A stretch of 51,803 bases of DNA from an uncultured Clostridia bacterium (GTDB taxonomy: Bacteria > Bacillota > Clostridia > TANB77 > CAG-508): NCBI GenBank assembly GCA_948468225.1, contig CAOKHH010000009.1, forward strand, positions 1-51,803. The letters are read 5' to 3'. The notes below the pieces were generated by a model. That model did not search any database. It was not told the origin of the DNA and saw only the letters and a list, made by a program, of their open reading frames with translations. Numbering within the stretch: the stretch's first letter is position 1; each line of letters starts with the position of its first letter. Of this stretch, positions 20,975 to 29,697 are shown in pieces. A program made the translations under genes and the position numbers.

Positions 20975-21592
20975 ATGATAGAAAAAATCTGTGAATTTCT
21001 AACAAAAAAGATTAGAAAAAGTATGCCAGAAATAACAGATGAAAGAGCTGAAGTAATAAATTATGGTTTACAACTAGTAATAGGTGAGGTTCCGAAAACT
21101 TTTATAATGCTACTTATAGCATATCTTCTAGGAATTTTAGAATTATCTATATTAGCATTTTTAATAATTACACCATATAGAATGTTTTCAGGAGGATTTC
21201 ACTTAAAAACACACATTGGATGCATAGTAGGAACAACTTTATTTTATTGTGGAAATGTAATGTTAAGCAAAGTAATTGTTTTTAGTCCAATTTCAAAAAT
21301 AATATTTATTCTTTTGGTATGGGTATTTAGTATGTGGATGATAAAACTATATGCACCAGCAGATACAGAAAATGTTCCAATAATAAGTAAAAAGGTAAGA
21401 AAAACAAAGAAAATAATGTCATATATAACATTAACACTTACTCTTTTAGTTGGAGTATTTATAGAAAATAGTGTTATATCAAATATGTGTATATTTGGTA
21501 GCTTAATACAAACTTTAGCAATAACTAGATTTATGTATAAATTGACTAATAATAAATACGGCTATGAGGAATATTGTAAAAACGAAATATAA
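20975..21592 (+). CDS. agrB: AgrB-like accessory gene regulator membrane peptidase
   Basis: The protein is 205 residues. AgrB proteins cut and cyclise the AgrD precursor at the membrane. The catalytic His and Cys are visible in FSGGFHLKTHIGCIVGT: His near residue 77 and Cys near residue 85. Four or more hydrophobic segments follow, consistent with the family. RBS GAGGTGG precedes the start. agrD follows 67 bases later, and agrC and agrA are encoded on the opposite strand beyond a shared terminator. Confidence 0.92.
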   Translation: MIEKICEFLTKKIRKSMPEITDERAEVINYGLQLVIGEVPKTFIMLLIAYLLGILELSILAFLIITPYRMFSGGFHLKTHIGCIVGTTLFYCGNVMLSKVIVFSPISKIIFILLVWVFSMWMIKLYAPADTENVPIISKKVRKTKKIMSYITLTLTLLVGVFIENSVISNMCIFGSLIQTLAITRFMYKLTNNKYGYEEYCKNEI

Positions 21593-21659
21593 GGTAATAT
21601 GCAATGTTATACCGGTAAGCATTGTTATTATATATAAAAACAAAAGAGGAGGAAGAAAA

Positions 21660-21779
21660 ATGTTTAAATTTTTAGCAAAAATAGCAGAAAAATATGCTGC
21701 ATCAACAAACAGTGCTTGTTATATATTTTTTGCTTTACACCAACCAAAAATGCCAGCAAGTTTAATAAAAAAAGATTAA
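21660..21779 (+). CDS. agrD: AgrD cyclic peptide precursor
   Basis: The precursor is 39 residues, starting at ATG 21660 behind GAGGAGG. It has the three expected parts: an amphipathic N-terminal helix (MFKFLAKIAEKYAAS), a core around Cys20 (CYIFFAL) and a C-terminal recognition tail HQPKMPASLIKKD. The tail matches the QPKxP motif of clostridial AgrD. The signal is predicted to be a thiolactone between Cys20 and a residue 5-7 positions along; the exact end cannot be fixed from sequence. Confidence 0.9.
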   Translation: MFKFLAKIAEKYAASTNSACYIFFALHQPKMPASLIKKD

Positions 21780-21791
21780 TTTAGCGATAAT

Positions 21792-21831
21792 AAAAAAGAG
21801 GTATTCTATTTTTAGAATACCTCTTTTTTCC
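21792..21831. terminator. Bidirectional terminator between agrBD and agrAC
   Basis: AAAAAAGAGGTATTCT / AGAATACCTCTTTTTT form a perfect hairpin around a short T-rich loop. The A and T tracts allow termination in both directions. Confidence 0.9.
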
Positions 21832-23180
21832 TAATAATATATTTCTAATTGTTGAGTAAAGAAAGTATCATCTTTTGTTGTAAATAAATCTAGTGTATTA
21901 AGATTCTTTCTTAAAATTTGCCTTACTTCCCATAAACCAATTCCAGAATTATTTGGTTTTGTAGAATAAGATTTTTCAAATATTTTGTCTATGTTAATAT
22001 CTTTATTTAAATATGTATTTTTAATAACTATTAAATTCTTATGGCGTGAACTATCATTTCGTAGATTTATTTTAATAATTTTTTCTTCACATTCTAAAGT
22101 TGCCTCTATTGCATTATCTAAAAGTATTCCTAAAATTCTTGTAATTTCATAAATATGTGTAGATAATTGTGTTAAATCAAAACATACCTCTAAAGTAATC
22201 TGAATACCAAGTTCATTTGCTTTATGATATTTAGAAGCAAGAATACTGTATATTGCAGGATTATTTATAACATCTGGACTAAGAGCTGTTAGATTATTAA
22301 CACCTTGGCAATCATTTAGAAGTTGAGAATAATATTTTTTAAGACCTTCCATATCATTTGTTGAAACATATCCACCAATTGCTTGAACAATATTATTAAA
22401 ATCATGCTTAAATGCTCTAATATTATCATGCAAAATTGTTAAACTTTTATTAACTAATTTTTCTCCATCCAAATCTCTAGTTGTTTCTTCTAATTTTGCA
22501 GTTCTAGATAAACTATAAAAACTAATACCAAAATATAAAAGTAATACAAGCAAATTACATAAAGTTAATGGTAGTGATAAAGAATTACTATAAAGCACAG
22601 CTAAATATGATTGAATTATAATTGAAATTATACCTAAAATAAAATTTATAAGTAGTATGTGTTTATTATTTTTCTTAAACTCACTTATACTTGATATATT
22701 AAATTCAAATTTCTTAATAAATTTTGATAAAAAATACATAGTAGTATATAGAATCAATGAATAAGTAAGTTTATATATTGGTATTAAAATTATTTGGGTT
22801 GGTGGACAATTAAATAGTATTGTATATAAATTCATAAAAAAAGAACCTGAAATTACAATTATAAAATATGGTACTGTAAAAGCAATAATAGATTTAAGAA
22901 TACTTAATCTAAATATAGATATCATAAGTAATATTGCTACTATTACATTAACAAATGAATTGTATGATACAGGAATTATATATTGAGATAATAGCGATAC
23001 TGCTGATAATGATAATACATAAAATATTTTTTGCTTTTTAGTTGAGTTAATATTAAGTATTGCTGTAAATAAAAGCATTGTTACATAAGCTTCAACAAAA
23101 ATTAAAGGAATTCCTTGTATTTTAGCAACAAATTCATTTTCAACTGTTAATGCATTCCAAATGGCTTGTAATATTTCCAT
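21831..23180 (-). CDS. agrC: AgrC-like peptide-sensing histidine kinase
   Basis: The protein is 449 residues. About six membrane helices occupy residues 1-215, then a HPK10-type kinase follows. The phospho-acceptor histidine is in AFKHDFNNIVQ near residue 255. An ATPase region has LGILLDNAIEA (N box) and NSGIGLWEV (G box). It should sense the cyclic AgrD peptide and phosphorylate AgrA. The start overlaps the agrA 3' end by about 40 bases, indicating one operon. Confidence 0.9.
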   Translation of the reverse strand: MEILQAIWNALTVENEFVAKIQGIPLIFVEAYVTMLLFTAILNINSTKKQKIFYVLSLSAVSLLSQYIIPVSYNSFVNVIVAILLMISIFRLSILKSIIAFTVPYFIIVISGSFFMNLYTILFNCPPTQIILIPIYKLTYSLILYTTMYFLSKFIKKFEFNISSISEFKKNNKHILLINFILGIISIIIQSYLAVLYSNSLSLPLTLCNLLVLLLYFGISFYSLSRTAKLEETTRDLDGEKLVNKSLTILHDNIRAFKHDFNNIVQAIGGYVSTNDMEGLKKYYSQLLNDCQGVNNLTALSPDVINNPAIYSILASKYHKANELGIQITLEVCFDLTQLSTHIYEITRILGILLDNAIEATLECEEKIIKINLRNDSSRHKNLIVIKNTYLNKDINIDKIFEKSYSTKPNNSGIGLWEVRQILRKNLNTLDLFTTKDDTFFTQQLEIYY

Positions 23181-23877
23181 TATTTAAAACCTCCATTAAA
23201 TTTACTTTATATTTTGGACCGATTGAACAAAATGTAAAATTATCGAATTGTATAATATTAGTATTTTTGTTTATGTTAGATATTTTATTGATGTTTGCAA
23301 TATAGGATTTGTGGCATCTAACGAAGTTTTCTGGAAGACAAGTTTCAATTTTATTAAAAGAACTATAAGTTTCATAAGACCTTTCTCTAGTACAATAAAT
23401 TAATTTCATACCTTGCTTTTTAATACAATATAAGTCGTTTTCATTTATTATATTAGAAGAAGTGCCAATACTAATATAGTTGTTTTTAGAATCACATTTA
23501 ATATCATCAAATAAACGCAAAATGGTTTCTTCTAGTCTTTCTATAGTAATAGGTTTAGCAAGATAATCGAACGTTTTAAATTTATATGCTAACATAATGT
23601 ATTCTAAATGTGCTGTTGTAAAAATTAAATAAGCGTTTTTGTTGTGTTCACGTAATTTAGCTGCCAAATCCAATCCGCTTATATTAGATTTTAAATCTAT
23701 ATCTAAAATATATACATCTACATTGTTTTCGCTAGAATATGTTAAAATGCTTTCAGCATCTGTAGCCGTAAAAACTACTTTACCATCTAAACTGTTATTT
23801 ATAAAAATTGATTCTAGCATTTTAGAAATTTTATTTAAGATGTTTAAGTTATCATCACATAAAGCAAAATTCAACAT
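23140..23877 (-). CDS. agrA: AgrA-like LytTR response regulator
   Basis: The protein is 245 residues. A receiver domain has LCDDN at the start, the phospho-acceptor Asp in DVYILDIDL near residue 56 and the switch Lys in LAKPI near residue 106. A C-terminal LytTR DNA-binding domain follows (about 145-235; ENFVRCHKSYIANINKI). The ATG at 23877 follows GGAGG. It is first in the agrA-agrC operon, unlike the staphylococcal order BDCA. Confidence 0.92.
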   Translation of the reverse strand: MLNFALCDDNLNILNKISKMLESIFINNSLDGKVVFTATDAESILTYSSENNVDVYILDIDLKSNISGLDLAAKLREHNKNAYLIFTTAHLEYIMLAYKFKTFDYLAKPITIERLEETILRLFDDIKCDSKNNYISIGTSSNIINENDLYCIKKQGMKLIYCTRERSYETYSSFNKIETCLPENFVRCHKSYIANINKISNINKNTNIIQFDNFTFCSIGPKYKVNLMEVLNNGNITSHLECINS

Positions 23878-23893
23878 ATTTCATCCTCCGTAA

Positions 23894-24184
23894 CAAAAAA
23901 TATATACATATATATTTCATAAGAAAGTGTAATCCAAAATTTTGCGAATGTCAATATGTAAAAAATAGCAAAATATGATCACAATCGACATTGAGAACTC
24001 ATAGGTAAATATATACTAGATCAAGATATATTAAATTTTTGCATATTTGCATAAAAATATTGCAATATTTAAAAATATGTAGTAAAATAGTTAAGTATCA
24101 AAAATTACCTTATACTTAGCATAAAGAAAAAAACCTACTTATGTTCAGTTTAAGGCATATAAAATTAAATAGGAGGATTAAAAA
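23894..24184 (+). promoter_or_regulatory. agrA-rpsO divergent region with rpsO promoter and leader
   Basis: About 290 bases. TTGCAA (24060-24065), a 17-base spacer and TAAAAT (24083-24088) form a likely rpsO promoter. It leaves an untranslated leader of about 90 bases, long enough for S15 autoregulation. The agrA promoter must lie near 23900-23990; no clear AgrA-site pair was identified. Confidence 0.5.
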
Positions 24185-24448
24185 ATGACAAAGGAAAGAA
24201 AACAAGAAATTATCAATCAATTTAAAAGAGAGGAAAATGATACTGGTTCATCAGAAGTTCAAATAGCTTTATTAACAGAAAGAATCAATGAACTAACAGA
24301 ACATTTAAAAGTTCATAAAAAAGATAATCACTCAAGAAGAGGATTATTACAAATGGTTGGTAAAAGAAGAAATTTATTAAACTACTTAGCTAAAAAAGAC
24401 CTAAACAAGTACAGAGAAATAGTTGAAAAATTAAATTTAAGAAAATAA
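24185..24448 (+). CDS. rpsO: 30S ribosomal protein S15
   Basis: The protein is 87 residues, the standard length. [36 protein letters not shown] is the S15 signature region for 16S rRNA binding. TAGGAGG lies upstream. pnp follows after a 320-base spacer, the conserved rpsO-pnp order. Confidence 0.97.
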   Translation: MTKERKQEIINQFKREENDTGSSEVQIALLTERINELTEHLKVHKKDNHSRRGLLQMVGKRRNLLNYLAKKDLNKYREIVEKLNLRK

Positions 24449-24640
24449 GAAAAGTTGCTTCGCAGATGTATAGGTTGCTTCGCAACCGCACGAATCAAGG
24501 AAACTTAACCTTGTTGCTTCGGAAAAATCTTAATAATTTTCCTACGCAATAAGAAAAGTAGGGGCGCAATCGGTTAGGAATACCTGTTATTCAAACCTAA
24601 TTGCGCCCTTAATGTTATATGTAATTTTAATCTTGTTAAT
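24449..24640. repeat. Repeat-rich rpsO-pnp spacer
   Basis: TTGCTTCG occurs three times; GGTTGCTTCGCAACC (24471-24486) is a perfect small hairpin. A copy of the dispersed repeat follows at 24558-24609: GTAGGGGCGCAAT ... ATTGCGCCC, with an inner CGGTTAGG/CCTAA stem. No ORF is present. Confidence 0.65.
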
Positions 24641-24738
24641 AATTTAGAAGTACTACTATTTAGATGAGATTGCTTACGAAAAGGTTTATATGAATAAATT
24701 TTTTCGTAAGTGATTCTATCTAAAAAAGTATTTCTAAA
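24641..24738 (+). promoter_or_regulatory. Long stem-loop in the pnp leader
   Basis: A nearly continuous inverted repeat of about 40 bases per arm surrounds a small loop. Key paired blocks are ATTTAGAAGTACT with AGTATTTCTAAAT, TTTAGAT with ATCTAAA, and CTTACGAAAA with TTTTCGTAAG. It ends about 30 bases before the pnp start. It resembles the RNase III-processed hairpin through which PNPase represses its own mRNA in E. coli. That function is inferred here. Confidence 0.6.
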
Positions 24739-24767
24739 TGTAATAAATTATTTTAGGAGGAATTTTT

Positions 24768-26870
24768 ATGTTTAAAACTTATTCAATGGAACTAGCAGGA
24801 AGAACTTTAACTTTAGAAACAGGAAAAATGGCAGGTTTAGCCAATGGAAGTGTACTTGTAAAATATGGAGAAACTGAAGTTTTAGTTAATGTTACAGCTT
24901 CAAAAGAGCCAAAAGAGGGAATAGACTTTTTCCCATTATCAGTAGATTATCAAGAAAGATTATATTCTGTTGGAAAAATACCAGGAAGTTTTACAAAGAG
25001 AGAAGGAAAACCTACAGATAAAGCAATATTAGTGTCTAGGGTAATAGATAGACCAATTCGTCCATTATTCCCAAAAGATTTTAGAAATGATGTATGTGTT
25101 GAAGCATTAGTTTTATCTGTTGAACCAGATAATTCACCAGAAATTTGTGCAATGATTGGATCATCTGCAGCACTTTCCATATCAGATATACCTTTTGGTG
25201 GACCAACAGGTTCAGTAGCCGTAGGTTATGTTGATGATAAAATAATTATAAATCCAACTTTAGAGCAAAGAGAAAAAAGTAGATTAACTTTAACTGTTGC
25301 AGGAACAATGGAAAAGATTGCCATGATAGAAGCTGGAGCAGATGAAATACCAGATGAAACAATGTTAGAGGCAATAAAAACTGCACATATAGAAATCAAA
25401 AAAATATGTGAATTTATATCAAAAATAAAAGCAGAAATAGGAAAACCAAAATTCGAATATAAATCTTTTGGAGTAGATGAAGAGTTTTATAAAGAAATAG
25501 AAGAAAACTTTAAAGATAGAATGTATGTAGATGTACAAGCTGTTGAAAAAGTTGATAGAGATAAAAACATAGATAAAATAACAGAAGACATAACTTCATA
25601 TGTAATAGAAAAATACGGAGAAGAAATTGCAACTGAAAGAAAACAAGACATAGCAGATAGTGTATATAAATTGGAGAAAAAATGTGTTAGAGAGATGATA
25701 TACAAAGAACACAAAAGACCAGATGGAAGAGCATTAGACGAAATCAGACCATTATCTTGCGAAGTAGGATTATTACCAAGAACACATGGTAGCGCATTAT
25801 TTACAAGAGGACAAACTCAAGTATTATCAATAGCAACATTAGGTATGGCTAGTGAAGAACAAATATTAGATGGCTTAGATGAAGAAACATCAAAAAAATA
25901 TATTCATCATTATAATTTCCCAGGATACAGTGTTGGAGAGGCTAAACCATCACGTGGACCAGGAAGAAGAGAAGTAGGACATGGTGCTTTAGCTGAAAGA
26001 GCATTAGTTCCAGTAATACCATCTCAAAATGAATTTCCATATACAATAAGAGTTGTATCAGAAGTATTAAGCTCAAATGGTTCAACATCACAAGCAAGTA
26101 TATGTGGTAGTACATTAGCATTAATGGATGCAGGTGTGCCAATTAAAAATCCAGTAGCAGGAATTTCAACAGGATTAGTAACAGATCCAGATGATGATTC
26201 TAAATATGTTATGCTAACAGATATACAAGGATTAGAAGATTTCTTTGGAGATATGGACTTTAAAGTTGGTGGAACAAAAAATGGAATTACAGCAATACAA
26301 GTAGATATAAAAGTGGATGGGCTATCATATAATATTATTGAAGAAGCATTTGCAAGAACAAAAAAGGCAAGAGCATATATATTAGATGAAATAATGTTAA
26401 AACAAATAGATAAGCCAAGAGATGAAATATCAAAATATGCACCTAAAATTGTAACAATGAATATAAATCCAGATAAAATTAGAGATGTTATAGGAACAGG
26501 TGGAAAAGTTATAAATAAAATAATTGCAGAAACTGGTGTAAAAATGGACATAGAAGATGATGGAAAAGTATGTATTTATTCATCAGATTCAGAAGGAGCA
26601 AAAAAGGCTCAAAAAATGGTAGAAGATATAACAAGGGAGATTGAAGAAGGTGCAATATATTTAGGTAAAGTTGTTAGAATTATGCCTTTTGGAGCATTTG
26701 TTGATTTAGGTGGAGGAAAAGAAGGATTACTACACATATCAAAAATATCAAAAGAAAGAGTAGAACATGTGGAAGATGTACTAAAAGAAGGCGACGAAAT
26801 AACAGTAAAAGTATATGAAATAGATTCACAGGGAAGAATAAACTTAACAAAAAAAGACATAGAAGAATAA
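24768..26870 (+). CDS. pnp: Polyribonucleotide nucleotidyltransferase (PNPase)
   Basis: The protein is 700 residues, the normal length. It degrades RNA phosphorolytically from the 3' end as a trimer. Two RNase PH-like domains are visible (VDYQERLYSVGKIPGSF near 60; GPGRREVGHGALAERAL near 405). A KH domain follows (IRDVIGTGGKVINKI near 571) and then an S1 domain (GKVVRIMPFGAFVDLGGGKEG near 632). The start follows AGGAGG. There is no in-frame CGG. Confidence 0.97.
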   Translation: MFKTYSMELAGRTLTLETGKMAGLANGSVLVKYGETEVLVNVTASKEPKEGIDFFPLSVDYQERLYSVGKIPGSFTKREGKPTDKAILVSRVIDRPIRPLFPKDFRNDVCVEALVLSVEPDNSPEICAMIGSSAALSISDIPFGGPTGSVAVGYVDDKIIINPTLEQREKSRLTLTVAGTMEKIAMIEAGADEIPDETMLEAIKTAHIEIKKICEFISKIKAEIGKPKFEYKSFGVDEEFYKEIEENFKDRMYVDVQAVEKVDRDKNIDKITEDITSYVIEKYGEEIATERKQDIADSVYKLEKKCVREMIYKEHKRPDGRALDEIRPLSCEVGLLPRTHGSALFTRGQTQVLSIATLGMASEEQILDGLDEETSKKYIHHYNFPGYSVGEAKPSRGPGRREVGHGALAERALVPVIPSQNEFPYTIRVVSEVLSSNGSTSQASICGSTLALMDAGVPIKNPVAGISTGLVTDPDDDSKYVMLTDIQGLEDFFGDMDFKVGGTKNGITAIQVDIKVDGLSYNIIEEAFARTKKARAYILDEIMLKQIDKPRDEISKYAPKIVTMNINPDKIRDVIGTGGKVINKIIAETGVKMDIEDDGKVCIYSSDSEGAKKAQKMVEDITREIEEGAIYLGKVVRIMPFGAFVDLGGGKEGLLHISKISKERVEHVEDVLKEGDEITVKVYEIDSQGRINLTKKDIEE

Positions 26871-26937
26871 AATAATAACAAACAATGTTGAATTTTGCCG
26901 AATATAATAGTATAATATAATATGTAATGTAGAATGT

Positions 26938-26965
26938 GTATGGGCGAGCAAAAGCTCGTCCATAC
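26938..26965. repeat. Dispersed repeat copy, hairpin form
   Basis: GTATGGGCGAGC, AAAA loop, GCTCGTCCATAC: a 12-base stem between pnp and the glycosyltransferase gene. It can act as a weak terminator-like hairpin. Confidence 0.7.
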
Positions 26966-26989
26966 TTAAAAAAGAAAGAGGTAAATTTG

Positions 26990-28219
26990 ATGAAATATCT
27001 ATATATGCTTCAACAAGCGTTGGTTTGGATTATAACAATATTTTGGGTATATCAGATAATGGTGAGTGTTTGTTCACTTATAAAATTAAAGGAAAAGCCA
27101 TTGTTGGTAAAGAAAAACCACAAATTTATGGCAGTTATACCAGCTCACAATGAAGCAGAGGTCATAAAAAATTTAGTAGACAGTTTAATGAAACAAAAAT
27201 ATCCTAAAGAACTATTAGATGTATATGTAATTGCAGATAACTGTACAGATAATACTGCTGAAATTGCAAGGAATGCAGGAGCAATAGTATTAGAAAGATT
27301 CGATGAAGAAAAAAAGACAAAAGGGTATGCGTTGCAATGGTTCTTGGCTCAAAAAATAGAAGAAAATGCTGATTATGATGCAATGTTTGTATTTGATGCA
27401 GATAACATAGTAGATGAAAATTTTACTACAGCAATGAATAGAAAACTTTGTCAAGGAGAAGATGTTGTTCAAGGATATAGAGATATCAAAAATCCTACGG
27501 ACAGTTGGATTACAGCAGGGTATGCGATATTTTATTGGACAATGCATAGATTTTATCACTTAGCAAGATATAATTTAGGATTATCACCATTATTAAATGG
27601 TACAGGATTTATGGTTAGATTTGATTTAATAAAACAACAAGGTGGATGGGACACAAAGACCCTTACAGAAGATATTGAGTATTCATTGATAAATATAGCA
27701 AAAGGAAGAAAATTAGGTTGGGCAACAGATGCAATAGTTTATGATGAACAACCAGTTAAATTTAGTCAATCTTGGAAACAAAGAACTAGATGGACAGTTG
27801 GACATCTACAATGCATGAAATTGTACACAAAGGATTTAGTAAAAGGAATAAAAACAAATAAAACACTAATGAACTTTGACGGATTTTTATACATTCTAGG
27901 AATACCAATGATGCTTATAACATTCTTACTACTAATAGTAAACTTAATAATATACTTAGCAAGTGGAATGACAACATCAGCACTTCTTTGGAATTATGCA
28001 AGATATTTAGGAGCAACTTTCCTTATGCCAATAGCAACAGCTCTTCTAATTTTAGCAGTAGATAAAAGACCTATAAAACCTATGATAAAAGGGTTATTGT
28101 GTTATCCTTTATTCTTGGGTTCTTGGATAATAATAAATGTAAAATCACTAATAAAACCAGATACAAGATGGGAAAAGATTGATCACGTTAGGGATGTTAA
28201 AATTGATGAAGTTATTTAA
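26990..28219 (+). CDS. Membrane glycosyltransferase family 2 (processive type)
   Basis: The protein is 409 residues, starting at ATG 26990 behind GAGGT. One N-terminal and about three C-terminal membrane helices flank a GT2 catalytic domain. Motifs are AHNEAEVIKNLVDSL, the nucleotide-sugar DADN (near 142), LTEDIEY (catalytic base) and QRTRW, the Q-x-x-R-W motif of processive enzymes such as cellulose or hyaluronan synthases. Sugar and product are unknown. It lies outside the large polysaccharide locus. Confidence 0.88.
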   Translation: MKYLYMLQQALVWIITIFWVYQIMVSVCSLIKLKEKPLLVKKNHKFMAVIPAHNEAEVIKNLVDSLMKQKYPKELLDVYVIADNCTDNTAEIARNAGAIVLERFDEEKKTKGYALQWFLAQKIEENADYDAMFVFDADNIVDENFTTAMNRKLCQGEDVVQGYRDIKNPTDSWITAGYAIFYWTMHRFYHLARYNLGLSPLLNGTGFMVRFDLIKQQGGWDTKTLTEDIEYSLINIAKGRKLGWATDAIVYDEQPVKFSQSWKQRTRWTVGHLQCMKLYTKDLVKGIKTNKTLMNFDGFLYILGIPMMLITFLLLIVNLIIYLASGMTTSALLWNYARYLGATFLMPIATALLILAVDKRPIKPMIKGLLCYPLFLGSWIIINVKSLIKPDTRWEKIDHVRDVKIDEVI

Positions 28220-28231
28220 TTTTAAAAGAAA

Positions 28232-28293
28232 TGTAGGGGCGAGCATTGCTCGTCCAATTTATATATTGTAGGGGGTGGCCCTGTGTCACCCCG
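28232..28293. repeat. Two adjacent dispersed repeat copies
   Basis: 28232-28255 reads GTAGGGGCGAGC with its partner GCTCGTCC. 28267-28293 reads GTAGGGGGTGGCCC ... GTCACCCCG. They belong to two different subtypes of the same family side by side. Confidence 0.8.
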
Positions 28294-28316
28294 TTTTTTG
28301 AAGAAGGGGGAATTTT

Positions 28317-29180
28317 ATGCTACTAGACCCAAGAATAATAATAGTAGATCCTAAAATGAAAGTATATGCCTTTGTTGGACCATCTGGAACAGGGAAAAGT
28401 TATAGAGCGCAGATGGTAGCTAGCGAAAAGGGTGTAAATTTTATAATAGATGATGGATTACTTATAAAAGACAATCAAGTTGTTGCTGGAAATTCTGCAA
28501 AAAAGGCACCAACTAAAATAGAAACAGTAAAGAAAGCTTTATTTTCGCGACCAGAAGAACAATTTGAAATAAAGAAAACTTTAAGAAAACTAAAAGCTGA
28601 TAACATATTGATTTTAGGAACTTCAGATGGAATGGTACAAAAAATTCAAGAAAATTTAGGATTACCTAAAATCTGTGAAACTGTGTATATAAATGATGTT
28701 GCAACAGAAGAGGAGATGCAAACAGCTAGAAGAATTAGACAAACAGAAGGAAAACATGTAATACCAGTTCCAACATTTGAAATAAGAAAAGATTTTTCTG
28801 GTTACCTTTTAGATCCACTACAAGTATTTAAATCTAAAGGAAAAAATTCAAAGCCATACATTTCAGAAAAATCAATAATAAGACCTACATTTAGTTATTT
28901 GGGAAATTTTAAGATATCAGATACAGTGTTTAGACAAATAATAGAATATCTAGCAACGAAAACCCCAGCAATACATCAAACAAACAAAGTAAGAATAGAT
29001 AATTATCCAGAAGGAATGTGCATTTATTTAGAGGTTGTGATTGTATATGGATTTAATATTTTACAAGCACTTCATGATTTTAAATCAAAATGTAAAAGAG
29101 AAATAGAAAGATTAACAACAATGAATGTAGAGTCAATAGATATTGTCGCCAAGGGATTATACATGCCAGAACAAAAGTAA
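28317..29180 (+). CDS. P-loop nucleotide-binding protein with C-terminal Asp23-like domain
   Basis: The protein is 287 residues. A Walker A motif GPSGTGKS is near residue 22. A zeta-toxin or adenylate-kinase-like alpha/beta region follows (FIIDDGLLIKDNQ; ADNILILGTSDGM). Residues about 205-283 (KTPAIHQTNKVRIDNYPEGM, then a long helix) resemble an Asp23/Gls24 envelope-stress domain. There is no signal peptide. The combination suggests an ATP-dependent protein linked to envelope homeostasis, but the role is unknown. Confidence 0.7.
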   Translation: MLLDPRIIIVDPKMKVYAFVGPSGTGKSYRAQMVASEKGVNFIIDDGLLIKDNQVVAGNSAKKAPTKIETVKKALFSRPEEQFEIKKTLRKLKADNILILGTSDGMVQKIQENLGLPKICETVYINDVATEEEMQTARRIRQTEGKHVIPVPTFEIRKDFSGYLLDPLQVFKSKGKNSKPYISEKSIIRPTFSYLGNFKISDTVFRQIIEYLATKTPAIHQTNKVRIDNYPEGMCIYLEVVIVYGFNILQALHDFKSKCKREIERLTTMNVESIDIVAKGLYMPEQK

Positions 29181-29222
29181 TAAATGAACGCCCATGCAAT
29201 ACAAATTTTGTTTACCTAAATA

Positions 29223-29250
29223 TTGACATAAATAAAAATAAATGATATAA
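29223..29250 (+). promoter_or_regulatory. Promoter of tRNA-Glu
   Basis: TTGACA (29223-29228), a 16-base spacer and TATAAA (29245-29250) lie 15 bases before the tRNA. It probably also serves secG. Confidence 0.75.
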
Positions 29251-29265
29251 ATATATAGTGATTTT

Positions 29266-29340
29266 GGCCCCTTGGTCAAGCGGTTAAGACGCAGCCCTCT
29301 CAAGGCTGAGTGATGGGTTCGATTCCCGTAGGGGTCACCA
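29266..29340 (+). tRNA. tRNA-Glu (anticodon CTC)
   Basis: A 75-base cloverleaf. The acceptor GGCCCCT pairs with AGGGGTC, followed by discriminator A and an encoded CCA. The anticodon stem CAGCC/GGCTG encloses loop CTCTCAA, giving anticodon CTC for GAG. The T loop is TTCGATT. It resembles Firmicutes tRNA-Glu. The anticodon loop has the normal seven bases, so it is not the CGGN-reading tRNA. Confidence 0.95.
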
Positions 29341-29374
29341 TAGCTAAAGAGAAAATACTTAGGAGGTATTTATA

Positions 29375-29623
29375 ATGGAAATAGTAAAAAATATACTAAT
29401 AGGAGTTTATGTAGTTGTTTGTGTGGCTTTAATAGTATTAGTTATGAAGCAATCAAAGGATGATGCTGGAGCTTCAGGAGCAGTTGTAGGTGGAGCACAA
29501 AATAGCTTTTATGAAAAAAATAAAGGTAGAACAAAAGAAGGAAAAATGAAAAGAGGTACAATTATATTAGGTGTTTCTTTCATAATTCTTACAATGGTTT
29601 TAGCTATTGTGTATGCTATGTAG
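29375..29623 (+). CDS. secG: Preprotein translocase subunit SecG
   Basis: The protein is 82 residues with two membrane helices (about 5-23 and 60-81) and the loop KQSKDDAGASGAVVGG typical of SecG. It belongs to the SecYEG channel. AGGAGG precedes the start. rnr follows, a conserved Firmicutes order. Confidence 0.93.
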   Translation: MEIVKNILIGVYVVVCVALIVLVMKQSKDDAGASGAVVGGAQNSFYEKNKGRTKEGKMKRGTIILGVSFIILTMVLAIVYAM

Positions 29624-29647
29624 TAATTTCGTAAATAATAAATAGTA

Positions 29648-29675
29648 TAGGGGTGCTCTAAAAGCACCCTTTATA
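29648..29675 (+). terminator. Hairpin between secG and rnr
   Basis: AGGGGTGCT, short loop, AGCACCC and TTTATATATTT. It is terminator-like or another member of the dispersed hairpin family. Confidence 0.6.
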
Positions 29676-29697
29676 TATTTAATAAAAGGAGATTTAA

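Noticed and set aside
29266..29340. tRNA-Glu as the source of the recoding
   Set aside because: Its anticodon loop is a normal seven bases with CTC, which cannot pair with CGG.
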